A stretch of DNA of 64,000 bases, from positions 62,001 through 126,000 of the forward strand of contig NZ_SZQJ01000004.1 in assembly GCF_013369335.1 (NCBI RefSeq), in the 5' to 3' direction. The notes under the pieces were generated by a model, which made no database searches, was not told the DNA's origin, and saw nothing but the letters and a program-made list of their open reading frames with translations. Source of the stretch: Vibrio sp. JPW-9-11-11. GTDB taxonomy: Bacteria > Pseudomonadota > Gammaproteobacteria > Enterobacterales > Vibrionaceae. This document shows positions 17,871 through 28,334 of the stretch, piece after piece (the stretch's first letter is position 1; the number at the start of each line of letters is the position of its first letter). A program made the translations under genes and the position numbers.

Positions 17871-19712
17871 CTAGCCCTCTAGCTTAGATTTGTCTCGTAC
17901 TGCGCCTTTGTCTGCACTGGTTGCCATACTTGCGTACGCTTTGAGTGCAAATGAAACTTCACGTTGACGATCAACGGGCTTCCAGCCCATCTCGTCTTGT
18001 TTAGCGCGGCGCTCAGCCAGTTCTTGTTCAGACACTTGCAGTGAGATTGAACGGTTTGGAATGTCGATAGCGATCATATCGCCTTGTTTCACCAAACCAA
18101 TTGCACCGCCATTTGCCGCTTCTGGTGAAGCATGACCAATCGATAAGCCCGAGGTACCACCAGAGAAACGCCCATCAGTCAGCAGTGCACACTCTTTGCC
18201 TAGGCCCATAGATTTTAGGTAAGTGGTTGGATAGAGCATTTCTTGCATACCCGGGCCACCTTTTGGCCCTTCGTAGCGGATCACAACCACATCGCCCGCT
18301 TTCACTTTGCCGCCTAAAATGCCTTCCACCGCGTCTTCTTGGCTTTCAAATACCACCGCAGGTCCGGTGAATTTGTGGATGCTTTCATCTACCCCTGCGG
18401 TCTTAACGATACAGCCATCAAGGGCGATATTGCCTGAAAGTACCGCGAGACCACCCTCTTGCGAGAACGCGTTGTCGATTGAACGGATACATCCTTCAGC
18501 GCGGTCATCATCCAGGCGATCCCAACGACAGTCTTGTGAAAACGCTTTGGTGGTTCGAATTCCCGCAGGACCTGCACGGAAGAATTTCAGTACGTCTTCA
18601 TCTTCAGTTTGGATGATGTCGTACTTGGCTAGCTGCTCTTTCATTGAAAGACCCAATACGGTGCGCGCTTCATTGTGTAGTAGGCCTGCGCGGTCGAGTT
18701 CACCTAAGATAGCCATCACACCACCCGCGCGGTGGACGTCTTCCATGTGGTACTTCTGAGTCGAAGGCGCCACTTTACACAGGTGTGGCACTTTGCGAGA
18801 GAGGCGATCGATATCTTCCATATCGAAATCGATTTCACCTTCTTGCGCGGCTGCCAGTAGGTGCAAAATGGTGTTGGTTGAGCCGCCCATGGCGATGTCT
18901 AGTGCCATGGCATTTTCAAACGCATCGAACGTGGCGATGTTGCGCGGTAGCGCAGATTCGTCCTCTTGCTCGTAGTAACGCTTAGTCAGTTCCACGATGC
19001 GTCGACCTGCATTTAGGAACAACTGCTCACGGTCGGCGTGTGTTGCTAGCATGGAGCCGTTGCCTGGCTGAGAAAGGCCGAGCGCTTCAGTGAGACAGTT
19101 CATCGAGTTGGCGGTGAACATGCCTGAACACGAGCCACAAGTCGGACAGGCACTACGCTCAATTTGCTCACTCTGTTCGTCTGAGACTTTCGGGTCGGCG
19201 CCTTGGATCATGGCATCAACCAAGTCGAGTTTGATGAGTTGGTCAGAAAGCTTGGTTTTCCCCGCCTCCATCGGACCGCCAGAAACAAAGATCACTGGGA
19301 TGTTGAGGCGCATTGAGGCCATTAACATTCCTGGAGTGATTTTGTCACAGTTGGAGATACACACCATGGCATCGGCGCAGTGGGCATTAACCATGTACTC
19401 AACCGAGTCGGCAATAAGCTCTCGTGACGGCAGCGAGTACAACATGCCGCCGTGGCCCATTGCGATACCATCATCAACCGCGATGGTGTTAAATTCTTTG
19501 GCGATCCCGCCGGCTTTTTCGATTTCGCTTGCCACCAGTTGCCCCATATCTTTCAAGTGAACATGACCTGGAACAAACTGGGTGAATGAGTTAACGACCG
19601 CGATGATGGGTTTACCGAAATCTTCGTCTTTTACGCCCGTGGCGCGCCATAAAGCGCGCGCACCGGCCATATTGCGTCCATGTGTTGTGGTTGCTGATCT
19701 GTATTTTGGCAT
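17871..19712 (-). CDS. ilvD: Dihydroxy-acid dehydratase
   Basis: 613 residues from the ATG at 19712 ([22 protein letters not shown], the family N-terminus). The open frame extends 62 codons further upstream, but that part overlaps the end of ilvE. The Fe-S ligand motifs NCDKITPG and [15 protein letters not shown] are intact. It dehydrates dihydroxyisovalerate and dihydroxymethylvalerate to the 2-keto acids of valine and isoleucine. The cluster is probably supplied by the Isc system encoded at 54-60 kb. Confidence 0.96.
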   Translation of the reverse strand: MPKYRSATTTHGRNMAGARALWRATGVKDEDFGKPIIAVVNSFTQFVPGHVHLKDMGQLVASEIEKAGGIAKEFNTIAVDDGIAMGHGGMLYSLPSRELIADSVEYMVNAHCADAMVCISNCDKITPGMLMASMRLNIPVIFVSGGPMEAGKTKLSDQLIKLDLVDAMIQGADPKVSDEQSEQIERSACPTCGSCSGMFTANSMNCLTEALGLSQPGNGSMLATHADREQLFLNAGRRIVELTKRYYEQEDESALPRNIATFDAFENAMALDIAMGGSTNTILHLLAAAQEGEIDFDMEDIDRLSRKVPHLCKVAPSTQKYHMEDVHRAGGVMAILGELDRAGLLHNEARTVLGLSMKEQLAKYDIIQTEDEDVLKFFRAGPAGIRTTKAFSQDCRWDRLDDDRAEGCIRSIDNAFSQEGGLAVLSGNIALDGCIVKTAGVDESIHKFTGPAVVFESQEDAVEGILGGKVKAGDVVVIRYEGPKGGPGMQEMLYPTTYLKSMGLGKECALLTDGRFSGGTSGLSIGHASPEAANGGAIGLVKQGDMIAIDIPNRSISLQVSEQELAERRAKQDEMGWKPVDRQREVSFALKAYASMATSADKGAVRDKSKLEG

Positions 19713-19743
19713 TGTGTGACTTCCTATATTTGCCGGTGCTTTT

Positions 19744-20691
19744 TTAAGCTTTGTCTGCGTCTTGCGGGTAAACGTAATCGAGCCAACCCCATTTGTCTTC
19801 GGTGGTGCCATTGAATAGGCCGAAGTAAGCTTCTTGGAGCTCTTTGGTGATTGGGCCACGCTTACCGCTGCCGACTTCAATTTTATCGATAGTAGCAACA
19901 GGAACGACCTCTGCTGCAGTACCTGTCATAAAGACTTCGTCGGCTAGGTAGAGTGCTTCACGGGCAATGTTAGCTTCACGTACTTCGTAGCCGCGGTCAC
20001 GAGCGATGGTCATGATGGAATCACGAGTGATGCCCGGCAGGATGGCGCTGGTGGCTGGTGGTGTGGTGATGACGCCATCTTTAATCACAAAGATGTTCTC
20101 GCCTGCACCTTCAGAGAGGTAACCATCCACACTGAGTGCGATACCTTCATCGTATCCGTGACGACGGGCTTCACCACCAACGAGGAGTGACGATAGGTAG
20201 TTACCACCGGCTTTTGCCGCAGTAGGGATAGTGTTTGGCGCCGCGCGATTCCAGCTAGAGATCATCGCATCCACGCCTTGTTCTAGGGCTTCTTCACCTA
20301 AGTAAGAGCCCCAAGGGAAAGCCGCAATAATCAGTTCCATCTCTGTATCTGCTGGAGGGCACACCCCTAGACCGACATTACCAACAAAACCCCGCGGACG
20401 AATGTAGGCGCTATTGAGTTTGTTTTGACGGATTGTTTCGCGGGTCGCTTCCATGATCTCTTCTACAGTGTATGGGATAGGGAAACGATAAATTTTCGCG
20501 GAATCTTTTAGACGCTTTGCGTGCTCTAGATGGCGGAAGACAATTGGCCCTTTTGGTGTGTTGTAGCAACGTACACCTTCAAATACTGACGTCCCGTAGT
20601 GCATTGCGTGAGTCAAAACGTGTACGTTTGCCTCTGCCCAAGGAACCATTTCACCATTAAACCAAATGTAGTCTGCTGTTTTTGTAGCCAT
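19744..20691 (-). CDS. ilvE: Branched-chain amino acid aminotransferase
   Basis: 315 residues (309 in E. coli). It is a fold-type IV PLP enzyme; the PLP Lys lies in [13 protein letters not shown] and the entry loop [11 protein letters not shown] is intact. It performs the final transamination to isoleucine, valine and leucine. Third gene of ilvGMEDA, 12 nt after ilvM, with a good AAGGAAGG ribosome site. Confidence 0.96.
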   Translation of the reverse strand: MATKTADYIWFNGEMVPWAEANVHVLTHAMHYGTSVFEGVRCYNTPKGPIVFRHLEHAKRLKDSAKIYRFPIPYTVEEIMEATRETIRQNKLNSAYIRPRGFVGNVGLGVCPPADTEMELIIAAFPWGSYLGEEALEQGVDAMISSWNRAAPNTIPTAAKAGGNYLSSLLVGGEARRHGYDEGIALSVDGYLSEGAGENIFVIKDGVITTPPATSAILPGITRDSIMTIARDRGYEVREANIAREALYLADEVFMTGTAAEVVPVATIDKIEVGSGKRGPITKELQEAYFGLFNGTTEDKWGWLDYVYPQDADKA

Positions 20692-20703
20692 TTATTGCCT
20701 TCC

Positions 20704-20988
20704 TTATGCACATATTCTTTGTTGTAGATTGTTATTTGGGAGTTCGTCACGAGCGATTTGCGTGACTTCAACAGTGCGCACATCCCATAGCTTCTCAATT
20801 TGATTCGTCAGGAATGAGATTGGGCGATCGCTGTCGACAATGATTTCAACGCTGGCAATTTTACTTTCGTGATTCTGAGTGCCAGCTACCTGCTTGACCA
20901 CAAATCCACGATGACGCACAACGCGAAGAACACGCTCTAACAGTACCGGTTTATCGTCAGCTTTAATGTCGATTAAGTATCTTTCCAT
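20704..20988 (-). CDS. ilvM: Acetolactate synthase II, small (regulatory) subunit
   Basis: 94 residues from the ATG at 20988. It is a single ACT domain (MERYLIDIKADDKPVLLERVLRV). The start lies 1 nt past the ilvG stop, so translation is coupled and a 1:1 ratio is likely. It partners IlvG in acetohydroxyacid synthase II. A longer in-frame extension into ilvG is rejected. Confidence 0.93.
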   Translation of the reverse strand: MERYLIDIKADDKPVLLERVLRVVRHRGFVVKQVAGTQNHESKIASVEIIVDSDRPISFLTNQIEKLWDVRTVEVTQIARDELPNNNLQQRICA

Positions 20989-20989
20989 G

Positions 20990-22636
20990 TTAGGTGTTCT
21001 CCAGCATGTCATTGTTTGATGCACCTGGTGGTACAAGTGGCCATACGTTTTCTTCTTCATCGATTAAAACATGAAGTAAGTATGACGTGTTACTTTCTAG
21101 CATTTCTTTCAGTGCAGGCTCAACTTCTTCTTTCTTGGTGATGGTTTTCCCAGGAATATCAAAAGCTTTTGCTAGCATGACGAAATCAGGGTTGTCATCC
21201 AAAATGGTTTCACTGTGGCGTCCATCAAAGAACAGCGATTGCCACTGACGAACCATACCCAAGCGTTGGTTATTGAGCAGAACGATTTTCACTGGGATTT
21301 GACGACGCTTGAGTGTCCCCAGTTCTTGCACGTTCATCATAAATGAACCATCGCCGGTAATAAGAATAGATTGGTCATTAGGGCGAGCCACAGCCGCGCC
21401 CATGGCGGCTGGTAAACCAAAGCCCATAGTACCGAGGCCTGCCGACGTGATGAAGTTTTGTGGATCGCGAGGCTGAATGTGTTGTGCTGCCCACATCTGG
21501 TGCTGGCCAACGTCGGTGGAAACGATCGAGCTATCTGGCATCAAATCAGATAATTGTTTGAGAAGGCCTGGTGCGTAGATTAGATCGCCCGGGTGGTCGT
21601 AGCGCCACTTAAATCCGCTACGTAAGCTTTCACTGTGTTTTACCCAAGGGGTAATGTCTTGAGTGAGCTCTAAATGGGGAAGGATCGCCGGAATCTCACC
21701 GCGCACTGGTGCATTTGCAGTGCGCAGTTTGTGGATTTCTGCTGCATCGATATCGATATGAATGACTTTGGCGTTGGGCGCAAAGGTATCGAGTTTACCT
21801 GTGACTCGGTCATCGAAACGGGCACCCACCGCGATCAATAGGTCACACTCTTGTACCACCAAGTTCGCCGCTTTGGTGCCGTGCATGCCGAGCATGCCTA
21901 AATAGTGAGGGTCGTGGCGCTCAATGGTGCCTAAGCCTTTCAGTGTGCTGACGGAAGGCATTGGGTTTAGGCGCAGAAACTCACGCACTGCGTCCGTTGC
22001 GTGGCCAAGTTGAACTCCGCCACCGACATAAAGAACCGGGCGAGAGCTTTGTGAGAGGAGCGCCTGAGCGTTGGCGATCGCATCCTGGCTGGCGACAGGC
22101 ATAGTTGGTGGAGTAAAAGGTGGCAATACATCCACTGGCGCCTGACCAAGCTGAACATCTTTAGCGATATCGACAATCACCGGGCCAGGACGGCCTGTTT
22201 TCGCCACTTCGAACGCTTCAGCCAGAGTGGGAGCGAGGTCATTAATGTCAGTGACTAAGTAGCTGTGTTTAGTACAGGAGAGTGACATACCGATCACATC
22301 CATTTCTTGGAAAGCGTCGGTACCGATGTGGGAGCTGGCCACCTGACCTGTTATCGCCACAAGGGGGATGGAATCCATAAAGGCATCGGCCAGACCGGTA
22401 ACTAAGTTGGTGGCTCCAGGGCCTGAGGTCGCCATGCAGACCGCGACATCTTGTGTTGCGCGCGCCATGCCGATAGCGGCCATGGCAGCGCCTTGTTCGT
22501 GACGGCAGAGAATGTGCTCAACGCCACCATCATAAAGGGCATCATAGATAGGCATGATCGCCCCGCCAGGGTAACCGAAAACGGTTTTAATTCCTTGTTG
22601 GTGAAGTGCCGCTACGACTAATTCGGCTCCAGTCAT
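20990..22636 (-). CDS. ilvG: Acetolactate synthase II, large (catalytic) subunit
   Basis: 548 residues, full length and unbroken, unlike the frameshifted copy in E. coli K-12. The thiamine-diphosphate active-site Glu47 lies in CRHEQGAA; the metal/TPP motif [12 protein letters not shown]...LLNNQ is intact; the middle domain binds FAD in the family. It condenses pyruvate to acetolactate, or pyruvate with 2-oxobutanoate to acetohydroxybutanoate. The ribosome site AGGAGGTG is near-perfect. Expression should be set by the ilvL attenuator just upstream. Confidence 0.97.
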   Translation of the reverse strand: MTGAELVVAALHQQGIKTVFGYPGGAIMPIYDALYDGGVEHILCRHEQGAAMAAIGMARATQDVAVCMATSGPGATNLVTGLADAFMDSIPLVAITGQVASSHIGTDAFQEMDVIGMSLSCTKHSYLVTDINDLAPTLAEAFEVAKTGRPGPVIVDIAKDVQLGQAPVDVLPPFTPPTMPVASQDAIANAQALLSQSSRPVLYVGGGVQLGHATDAVREFLRLNPMPSVSTLKGLGTIERHDPHYLGMLGMHGTKAANLVVQECDLLIAVGARFDDRVTGKLDTFAPNAKVIHIDIDAAEIHKLRTANAPVRGEIPAILPHLELTQDITPWVKHSESLRSGFKWRYDHPGDLIYAPGLLKQLSDLMPDSSIVSTDVGQHQMWAAQHIQPRDPQNFITSAGLGTMGFGLPAAMGAAVARPNDQSILITGDGSFMMNVQELGTLKRRQIPVKIVLLNNQRLGMVRQWQSLFFDGRHSETILDDNPDFVMLAKAFDIPGKTITKKEEVEPALKEMLESNTSYLLHVLIDEEENVWPLVPPGASNNDMLENT

Positions 22637-22773
22637 CGTGCACCTCCTCGGCTTTCCCTAGTTTGATTTTTTGTTGTGTTGCACGTCATGTGCGCTCCCA
22701 TTCTTCCTGTCTGCTCTTGGTTTTCTTGAGCTTGGTTATCTATGTCAGCCAAATTTTTCAGCGTACTAATTGT

Positions 22774-22809
22774 AAAAAACCCCCGGACTTTTCAGTGCGG
22801 GGGTTTTTT
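22774..22809 (-). terminator. ilvGMEDA attenuator
   Basis: Stem AAAAAACCCCCG (22774-22785) / CGGGGGTTTTTT (22798-22809), directly after the leader peptide gene and 138 bp before ilvG. On the minus strand the U run follows the stem, giving an intrinsic terminator. Position and leader composition show a ribosome-mediated attenuator, as in enteric ilvGMEDA. The symmetric A/T flanks make it potentially bidirectional. Confidence 0.9.
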
Positions 22810-22820
22810 CTATTCTGTGG

Positions 22821-22910
22821 TTATCTTTCGCCCACTAGACCCCGCGCGGTGTCAATAATGACCACGATAATCAGGGCAATCAGTGCGTTGAAGCGGGCGT
22901 TGATATTCAT
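22821..22910 (-). CDS. ilvL: ilvGMEDA leader (attenuation) peptide
   Basis: 29 codons from the ATG at 22910 to a TAA at 22821. Six Ile, three Val and three Leu codons are present, with the dense block LIALIIVVII at residues 10-19. Stalling of the ribosome at these codons when charged branched-chain tRNAs are scarce would prevent terminator formation. Length, composition and position match enteric IlvL peptides, although the sequence differs. Confidence 0.9.
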   Translation of the reverse strand: MNINARFNALIALIIVVIIDTARGLVGER

Positions 22911-23091
22911 TGTTATTTCTTGTGTTGTTTTTGCCAAATAAGGCATGAAATTGTTTGCGTCTCTAGTGGTAACACACAATTCCGTTAAATGACAAGAAAA
23001 AAGTCATTCTTTTTTCACATTCTCTAAGCATCTGAGCAAGCTATATAACAACCTTGATAACAAAATAAATGAACTATCAAGGGGATAAATA

Positions 23092-23127
23092 ATGTTCAAC
23101 GATAAGATGATTTCACTATGGGGCTAG
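23092..23127 (+). CDS. Upstream mini-ORF overlapping the comM start
   Basis: An 11-codon ORF (MFNDKMISLWG, then TAG) has a strong AAGGGG ribosome site 7 nt before its ATG. Its last codons overlap the comM ATG at 23118 in another frame, and its stop is at 23125-23127. comM itself has no evident ribosome site. Coupled re-initiation is inferred; the mini-ORF could be chance. Confidence 0.4.
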   Translation: MFNDKMISLWG

Positions 23128-24641
23128 CGGTGATCCACAGTCGTGCTTGTGTCGGTGTCGAAGCGCCCTCGGTGACGGTGGAAGTGCATATCAGTAATGG
23201 TATGCCAGGCTTTACCTTAGTCGGCTTGCCTGAAACCACGGTAAAAGAGTCGCGCGATCGGGTGCGCAGCGCCATCATCAACTCTCGTTTTGAGTTTCCC
23301 GCCAAGCGCATAACGGTTAACTTGGCGCCCGCAGACTTACCCAAGGAAGGCGGACGTTTCGATTTGCCGATCGCACTTGGCATTTTAGCCGCGTCCGAAC
23401 AAGTGCCTTTGAGTGAGTTACAACACCAAGAGTTTATTGGCGAGCTGGCGTTGTCAGGAGAGTTGCGCCGAGTTAAGGGCGTATTGCCTGCAGCGCTCGC
23501 GGCCAATGATGCTAAGCGGCAACTGGTGGTTCCGATGGAAAACAGTGGTCAAGCGGCGTTGGTCGGGCGCGATAGACATAAATCAGCACAGAGTTTGTTG
23601 GAGGTGTGTGCCGATTTAGCCGGTCAGCAGCGCTTGGGCCTACACGCCAGTAACATGCCCGAGAAGACCTCTCCGGCCTCGCGTGACTTACAAGATATTA
23701 TCGGTCAACAGCAGGGCAAACGAGCGCTAGAGATCGCGGCGGCGGGCAACCATAACTTGCTATTTTTAGGTCCGCCAGGAACAGGCAAAACTATGCTCGC
23801 ATCGAGGCTGTGCGACTTACTGCCTGAAATGAGCGATCAAGAAGCGTTGGAAACGGCTTCAGTGGCATCGCTGACGCAGCAAGAGATCAATGAACACAAT
23901 TGGAAATCGCGCCCGTTTCGCGCGCCACACCATTCCAGTTCGATGGCGGCGTTAGTGGGCGGAGGTTCGATTCCTCGACCGGGGGAAATTTCTCTAGCAC
24001 ATAACGGTTTGCTGTTTCTCGATGAGATGCCGGAGTTTGAACGCAAAGTGCTGGATTCATTACGTGAACCGCTTGAGTCGGGGGAAATTATTATTTCTCG
24101 CGCCCAGGGTAAAACCCGCTTTCCCGCTCGATTTCAACTAATCGGCGCGCTTAACCCTAGCCCTACCGGTTATTATGAAGGCAATCAGTCACGGGTTAAT
24201 CCACAAAATATATTGCGCTATTTAAGTCGTTTGTCGGGGCCATTGTTGGATCGGTTTGATATGTCATTGGAGATCCCCGCGCTTCCTAAAGGGACACTCG
24301 CGGAAGGTGGCGATAGAGGCGAGTCGACCCGAGTGGTTCGGCAGCGAGTATTGATTGCGCGAGAAAAGATGCTCTCTCGCGCGAATAAGGTCAATGCCTT
24401 ACTTGGTAGCCGTGAGATTGAAACCTATTGTCCATTACATAAACAGGATGCAGAGTTTCTGGAGAATGCACTGCACCGCTTAGGCTTGTCGATTCGTGCT
24501 TACCATCGCATCATTAAGGTCGCCCGAACCATTGCCGACTTAGAGGACTGCGCCGACATCGAGCGTCATCATTTAGCAGAAGCACTCGGCTATCGCTCGA
24601 TGGATAGATTGTTGCGTCAACTGACAGCGCAAGCGGTATAA
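23118..24641 (+). CDS. comM: ComM / YifB AAA+ ATPase, branch-migration helicase
   Basis: 507 residues. An N-terminal ChlI-like domain (MGLAVIHSRACVGVEAPSVTVEVHISNG) precedes a Mg-chelatase-type AAA+ core with Walker A GPPGTGKT near residue 220 and Walker B LLFLDEMPEF, then a C-terminal lid domain. ComM extends three-stranded recombination intermediates during natural transformation in Vibrio. The other transformation gene dprA lies at 39 kb. The first Met coincides with the end of a mini-ORF that supplies the only good ribosome site. Confidence 0.93.
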   Translation: MGLAVIHSRACVGVEAPSVTVEVHISNGMPGFTLVGLPETTVKESRDRVRSAIINSRFEFPAKRITVNLAPADLPKEGGRFDLPIALGILAASEQVPLSELQHQEFIGELALSGELRRVKGVLPAALAANDAKRQLVVPMENSGQAALVGRDRHKSAQSLLEVCADLAGQQRLGLHASNMPEKTSPASRDLQDIIGQQQGKRALEIAAAGNHNLLFLGPPGTGKTMLASRLCDLLPEMSDQEALETASVASLTQQEINEHNWKSRPFRAPHHSSSMAALVGGGSIPRPGEISLAHNGLLFLDEMPEFERKVLDSLREPLESGEIIISRAQGKTRFPARFQLIGALNPSPTGYYEGNQSRVNPQNILRYLSRLSGPLLDRFDMSLEIPALPKGTLAEGGDRGESTRVVRQRVLIAREKMLSRANKVNALLGSREIETYCPLHKQDAEFLENALHRLGLSIRAYHRIIKVARTIADLEDCADIERHHLAEALGYRSMDRLLRQLTAQAV

Positions 24642-24644
24642 CCA

Positions 24645-24662
24645 AGCCCGCCTTAGCGGGCT
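24645..24662. terminator. Weak hairpin between convergent comM and the DUF2860 gene
   Basis: Stem AGCCCGC / GCGGGCT with a 4-nt loop. No T tract on either strand, so termination is uncertain. Confidence 0.45.
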
Positions 24663-24669
24663 AGTGTGA

Positions 24670-25647
24670 TCAGAACTTTAGATTGATACCGCCAGACAGA
24701 ATAAGCTGGTCGGTGTCATAGAACTGAATATTCGAGTCTGTCTGGCCATAACCTGCGAACGAGATAAACGACAGGTTGCGCCACCCCATCAACTGCTGGT
24801 ATTCGTAGGCGGCGAACACACTCATGTCGCTGTCATCGCGAGTGAGATTGTACACCGGGTGGGCAGCGTCATAGCTGCGGTCGGTGTAACTAGCGGTGAG
24901 CGCTAATTGATGACGTCCGTAGCGCTGAAATAGCGACAGCTCACCACTCACCGAGCGATGGCTATTGGCCTCACCTTTTGCGTCTGATTCGATATAAGTG
25001 AGCGATGGAATGAGGAAAGTCGCACGATTAAGGAACAGACGAAAACTGCCTTTGAAATACAGTTTATCCGCGTTGCGATCGAGTAGGGTAGCGTTGTAGC
25101 CAGAATCAAGCCCAGAGCGCTCGTCTTCAATCTCTTTTTTGGCAATCGCGGTGTCTAAGGTAAAGCCCGAACCGCCAATATTGGACAGTTTGAGTCGATA
25201 CGCATTGCCTTGTTCGTCGGTAACGCGGCGTGGTGAACCAACCAAAAAGGGATCTGCCCAAGTCTCACCAGACAGTACAGTGGGGAGGTACGAGACATCG
25301 ATGACCGTTCCGTTCGCCAACTGCTGCTTAAACCCTAGTTCGAGCGCTAACGTGCCTATTGCGATATCTTCACGCGATGTCCCCGCATAGACCTGTTTAT
25401 CCAGCCCCTGACCAAAGGTAAAGGCGATACTGCCAAGCGGAAGCGGCAGAAAGTTACTGTCACTTTGTGCTTTTTGGTTATTGTCGCTAATGGTGGCGTT
25501 GTTATCGGTATTGAAGTTGGAGCTGGAAGAGATATAGCCCGCACTCAGTGAGAGTTCGCCACTCAAGCCCGAAGAGTCTGATAGCTGGGCGAAAGCGAGT
25601 GGGCTAAATAGTATCGCAAGTGCATAAGCGATCGGTTTGGTTGGCAT
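24670..25647 (-). CDS. DUF2860-family outer-membrane beta-barrel protein
   Basis: 325 residues. A signal peptide ends at about residue 20 (SPLAFA). The rest alternates hydrophobic and polar residues in beta-strand fashion and ends in a C-terminal Phe (LILSGGINLKF), the BAM recognition signature of outer-membrane barrels. It resembles the DUF2860 proteins common in Vibrio and Photobacterium. Transport specificity is unknown. It is monocistronic, convergent with comM and divergent from yihG. Confidence 0.75.
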   Translation of the reverse strand: MPTKPIAYALAILFSPLAFAQLSDSSGLSGELSLSAGYISSSSNFNTDNNATISDNNQKAQSDSNFLPLPLGSIAFTFGQGLDKQVYAGTSREDIAIGTLALELGFKQQLANGTVIDVSYLPTVLSGETWADPFLVGSPRRVTDEQGNAYRLKLSNIGGSGFTLDTAIAKKEIEDERSGLDSGYNATLLDRNADKLYFKGSFRLFLNRATFLIPSLTYIESDAKGEANSHRSVSGELSLFQRYGRHQLALTASYTDRSYDAAHPVYNLTRDDSDMSVFAAYEYQQLMGWRNLSFISFAGYGQTDSNIQFYDTDQLILSGGINLKF

Positions 25648-25808
25648 ATCAATTCTCCCTGGTGACCTATTTGACTAGGTGCGACAAACTACTCTGACCA
25701 TCGCGAGACTAGTTTTAAACTTCGCATTGGCTTGTATACTTACACGCTATTTGATTCTTCATGGTGAAGAGTTGGTTAAATTTCTAATAAGTCTCACTTT
25801 TAAGCGAT

Positions 25809-26690
25809 ATGTTGGCACATTTACTCCTAATTCTGAATGTTTGTTTGGTCCTGATTAACTCGGCAGTGTGCTCGATCGCAATTTGCTTGGTCGCGGTGAT
25901 CAAGGCGTTGATGCCTGGGAATGGGCTCAAATCTCGCGCTACTCAATTAGCGAACCAGATAATGTGGCTGTGGGCGACCATAAATGCCGCGATTTTACAC
26001 CTCTCTAATCGGGTCGAATGGGATGTGCAAGGTGGTGATGAGTTGAGAAAGGATGGTTGGTATCTGATGATCAGCAACCATTTAAGTTGGACAGATATTG
26101 TGGTGTTGTGTTGCGTGTTTAAAGATCGTATCCCGATGCCGAAATTTTTTCTTAAACAGCAGTTGTTGTATGTTCCCTTTATTGGCATGGCCTGTTGGGC
26201 TTTGGATATGCCTTTCATGCGCCGCTATCCGCGTGAGTACTTACTTCGCCACCCTGAAAAGCGTGGTCAAGACTTAGCAACCACACGCCGCTCATGCGCT
26301 AAGTTTAAGCATACCCCAACCACAGTCGTGAATTACGTAGAGGGAACGCGTTTTACCGAGGACAAGCAGCGCAAGAGTAACGCGGGTTACCAGCACCTAC
26401 TACAACCTAAAACCGGCGGGATTGCTTACACCTTGGCGGCGATGGGAGAGCAGTTTGATAACATTATTGATGTGACCTTAGCCTATCCGGAGAACACCAA
26501 TAAACCGTTTAAAGATATGTTAATGGGGCGCATGACAAGCATTGTGGTGCGCACTCAAGTGTTACCGGTCGATGAGAAAGTTCAGGGCGATTATTTCAAT
26601 GACAAACCTTACAAAAGGCAGTTTCAACAATGGCTCGGTGGGCTTTGGCAGGAGAAAGACAGGCAGCTTAAAGCGATTTATAAACGCTAG
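25809..26690 (+). CDS. yihG: YihG-type 1-acyl-glycerol-3-phosphate acyltransferase family protein
   Basis: 293 residues. An N-terminal membrane segment (about 5-32) is followed by the PlsC-type acyltransferase motif NHLSWTD with His91 and Asp96 (HX4D) and the EGTRF block that binds the phosphate. In E. coli YihG transfers acyl chains to lysophosphatidic acid and affects phospholipid acyl composition. It acts at the inner membrane. It converges on dsbA across a GC-rich hairpin. Confidence 0.85.
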   Translation: MLAHLLLILNVCLVLINSAVCSIAICLVAVIKALMPGNGLKSRATQLANQIMWLWATINAAILHLSNRVEWDVQGGDELRKDGWYLMISNHLSWTDIVVLCCVFKDRIPMPKFFLKQQLLYVPFIGMACWALDMPFMRRYPREYLLRHPEKRGQDLATTRRSCAKFKHTPTTVVNYVEGTRFTEDKQRKSNAGYQHLLQPKTGGIAYTLAAMGEQFDNIIDVTLAYPENTNKPFKDMLMGRMTSIVVRTQVLPVDEKVQGDYFNDKPYKRQFQQWLGGLWQEKDRQLKAIYKR

Positions 26691-26711
26691 GGGGAGCGTG
26701 CGCTCCCCCTA
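26690..26711. terminator. GC-rich hairpin between convergent yihG and dsbA
   Basis: AGGGGGAGCG / CGCTCCCCCT is a perfect inverted repeat with a tiny loop. It overlaps the last bases of yihG. No T run, so intrinsic termination is possible but not certain. Confidence 0.5.
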
Positions 26712-26723
26712 TGCTTAAGTGGT

Positions 26724-27314
26724 TTACTTTTTCAGTAAAAAGTCGACGATTTGATAAAATTCGTCAGCTGAGCGAGCCTGCACTAGGTAACGGTTGTTGA
26801 CCACGACAGACGGCACGCCTTGAATGCCTGACTCTTTGAACTTCTTATCAAAGCGGCGAACCATGGAATCAACAGCAAAGCCGTTGAATGCACCGTCAAA
26901 TTTCTTGGCGTCTACCCCTTCATCAATAAAGATTTGGCGTAGCTCTTCGTCGTTCTTGGGCGCTTTTTTCATGTTGTGGATACGATTGAACATCACCGTT
27001 GACATCTTATCTTCCACTTTCAATGACACCATAGTCGCATAAGCTTTACTCATCGATAGACCCATGTTGCCGCCCATAAAAGAGACATGGTTTTTCTGCA
27101 GTTTCACTCCGTCAGGTAGTTTGGTTTTCAAGTTTTTGATCAACGGCTCGAAGCTATAGCAATGAGGGCAGTAGAACGAAAAGAACTCGGTGACGGTTGG
27201 CTTTTTCGACGGTTCAAGGTCGAGAACTTGATAGTGTTCACCTTCTTTAAACTGCGCTGCGTGAGCAGCGAAGCTCAGCATAAGGGTGATGACAAGTGTA
27301 AACAGCTTCTTCAT
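26724..27314 (-). CDS. dsbA: Thiol:disulfide interchange protein DsbA
   Basis: 196 residues from the ATG at 27314; a longer frame into srkA is rejected because this ATG opens a clear signal peptide ([19 protein letters not shown], cleaved after residue 19). The catalytic CPHC (Cys49 and Cys52, mature Cys30 and Cys33) and the cis-Pro region [11 protein letters not shown] define DsbA. It introduces disulfides into secreted proteins and is reoxidised by DsbB. In Vibrio it is needed for pilin and toxin folding. It follows srkA closely, the enteric srkA-dsbA arrangement. Confidence 0.97.
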   Translation of the reverse strand: MKKLFTLVITLMLSFAAHAAQFKEGEHYQVLDLEPSKKPTVTEFFSFYCPHCYSFEPLIKNLKTKLPDGVKLQKNHVSFMGGNMGLSMSKAYATMVSLKVEDKMSTVMFNRIHNMKKAPKNDEELRQIFIDEGVDAKKFDGAFNGFAVDSMVRRFDKKFKESGIQGVPSVVVNNRYLVQARSADEFYQIVDFLLKK

Positions 27315-27343
27315 TATATTTTTACTCCATTGATTCGGCTTTG

Positions 27344-28330
27344 TTACCACTGGGGCATTAAGGACAAATGGGGCTCGCTGAGCGCCGATATCTGCTCTTT
27401 GAATCCAAGTACCTGACTCTCCCAATATTTTGGATCATTAAACCAAGGGAAGGCGATAGGAAATGCAGGATCGTGCCACCTTTTTGCTAACCATGCCATA
27501 TAGTGCACCATTCGTAGACCGCGTAAAGGCTCAATTAGTTTCAATTGTTTAACATCAAACTCACAAAATTCTTGGTAGGCGTCTAAAATCGTATCCAGTT
27601 GCGCCAGTTTGTCATGGCGCTCTCCGTTCAATAGCATCCATAAATCTTGGATAGCGGGGCCATTACGCGCATCGTCAAGATCGACAAACATCGGCCCATC
27701 TCGCCAAAGAATATTGCCTGGATGACAATCACCGTGTAAACGAATGGTGGCGAAATCGGGTTGCCAATGATGTTCGAGCGATGTGATCAGTAGGTCGAGG
27801 TCGTTAAAAAACGCGTTTTCTAGGTGGGTCGGAATGAACGATGACTGTTCGAGCAGCTTACGTGGTTGATACACGTACTCTTCCAGCCCAATAGTGGGAC
27901 GATGTTGGAAGGTCTGTTTTGCACCGACTTTATGAATTCGGCCCAGAAAGCGGCCCACACCTTCAAGTTGGTTGAAGTTGTCGACTTCAAATTGTCGCCC
28001 ACCGACACTGGCAAATAGGGCAAAGAGATAACCTTGGTAGTAATGTAAGGTGGCGCCATTGATGCGAACTGGCGGTGCGACCGGGATCTCTGACTCAATC
28101 AGCTCTAAGGTAAAGTCATGTTCTTCCTGTATTTGCGCACGACTCCAGCGTTCTGGTCGGTAGAACTTGACCACGTAGCGCTGACGCTCTTCATCACTAA
28201 ATTGGTAGACTCGGTTTTCATAGCTGTTAAGAGCCAGAAAACCGGATTCGGCCCGAATGCCAATGCTTTCGAGGGCATACCACATGAAGTCTGGGGTTAA
28301 AGCATCAAAGTTAAAAGCGTGTTGTGTCAT
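27344..28330 (-). CDS. srkA: Stress-response kinase SrkA (YihE/RdoA)
   Basis: 328 residues from the ATG at 28330, exactly the E. coli length, with matching N-terminus ([22 protein letters not shown]). The kinase catalytic motif [11 protein letters not shown] and metal-binding [11 protein letters not shown] are intact. It is an APH-like Ser/Thr kinase that protects against stress-induced death and, in E. coli, is Cpx-regulated with dsbA. An alternative ATG at 28348 has a better ribosome site (AAAGGGG), but both lie next to a terminator-like hairpin. Confidence 0.93.
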   Translation of the reverse strand: MTQHAFNFDALTPDFMWYALESIGIRAESGFLALNSYENRVYQFSDEERQRYVVKFYRPERWSRAQIQEEHDFTLELIESEIPVAPPVRINGATLHYYQGYLFALFASVGGRQFEVDNFNQLEGVGRFLGRIHKVGAKQTFQHRPTIGLEEYVYQPRKLLEQSSFIPTHLENAFFNDLDLLITSLEHHWQPDFATIRLHGDCHPGNILWRDGPMFVDLDDARNGPAIQDLWMLLNGERHDKLAQLDTILDAYQEFCEFDVKQLKLIEPLRGLRMVHYMAWLAKRWHDPAFPIAFPWFNDPKYWESQVLGFKEQISALSEPHLSLMPQW

Positions 28331-28334
28331 AAAA

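Noticed and set aside
19713..19898. 62-codon N-terminal extension of ilvD
   Set aside because: It overlaps the end of ilvE and has no similarity to the family, which starts at [13 protein letters not shown].
22606..22941. 111-codon plus-strand frame antisense to ilvL and the attenuator
   Set aside because: Its sequence is the complement of regulatory RNA and it has no ribosome site.
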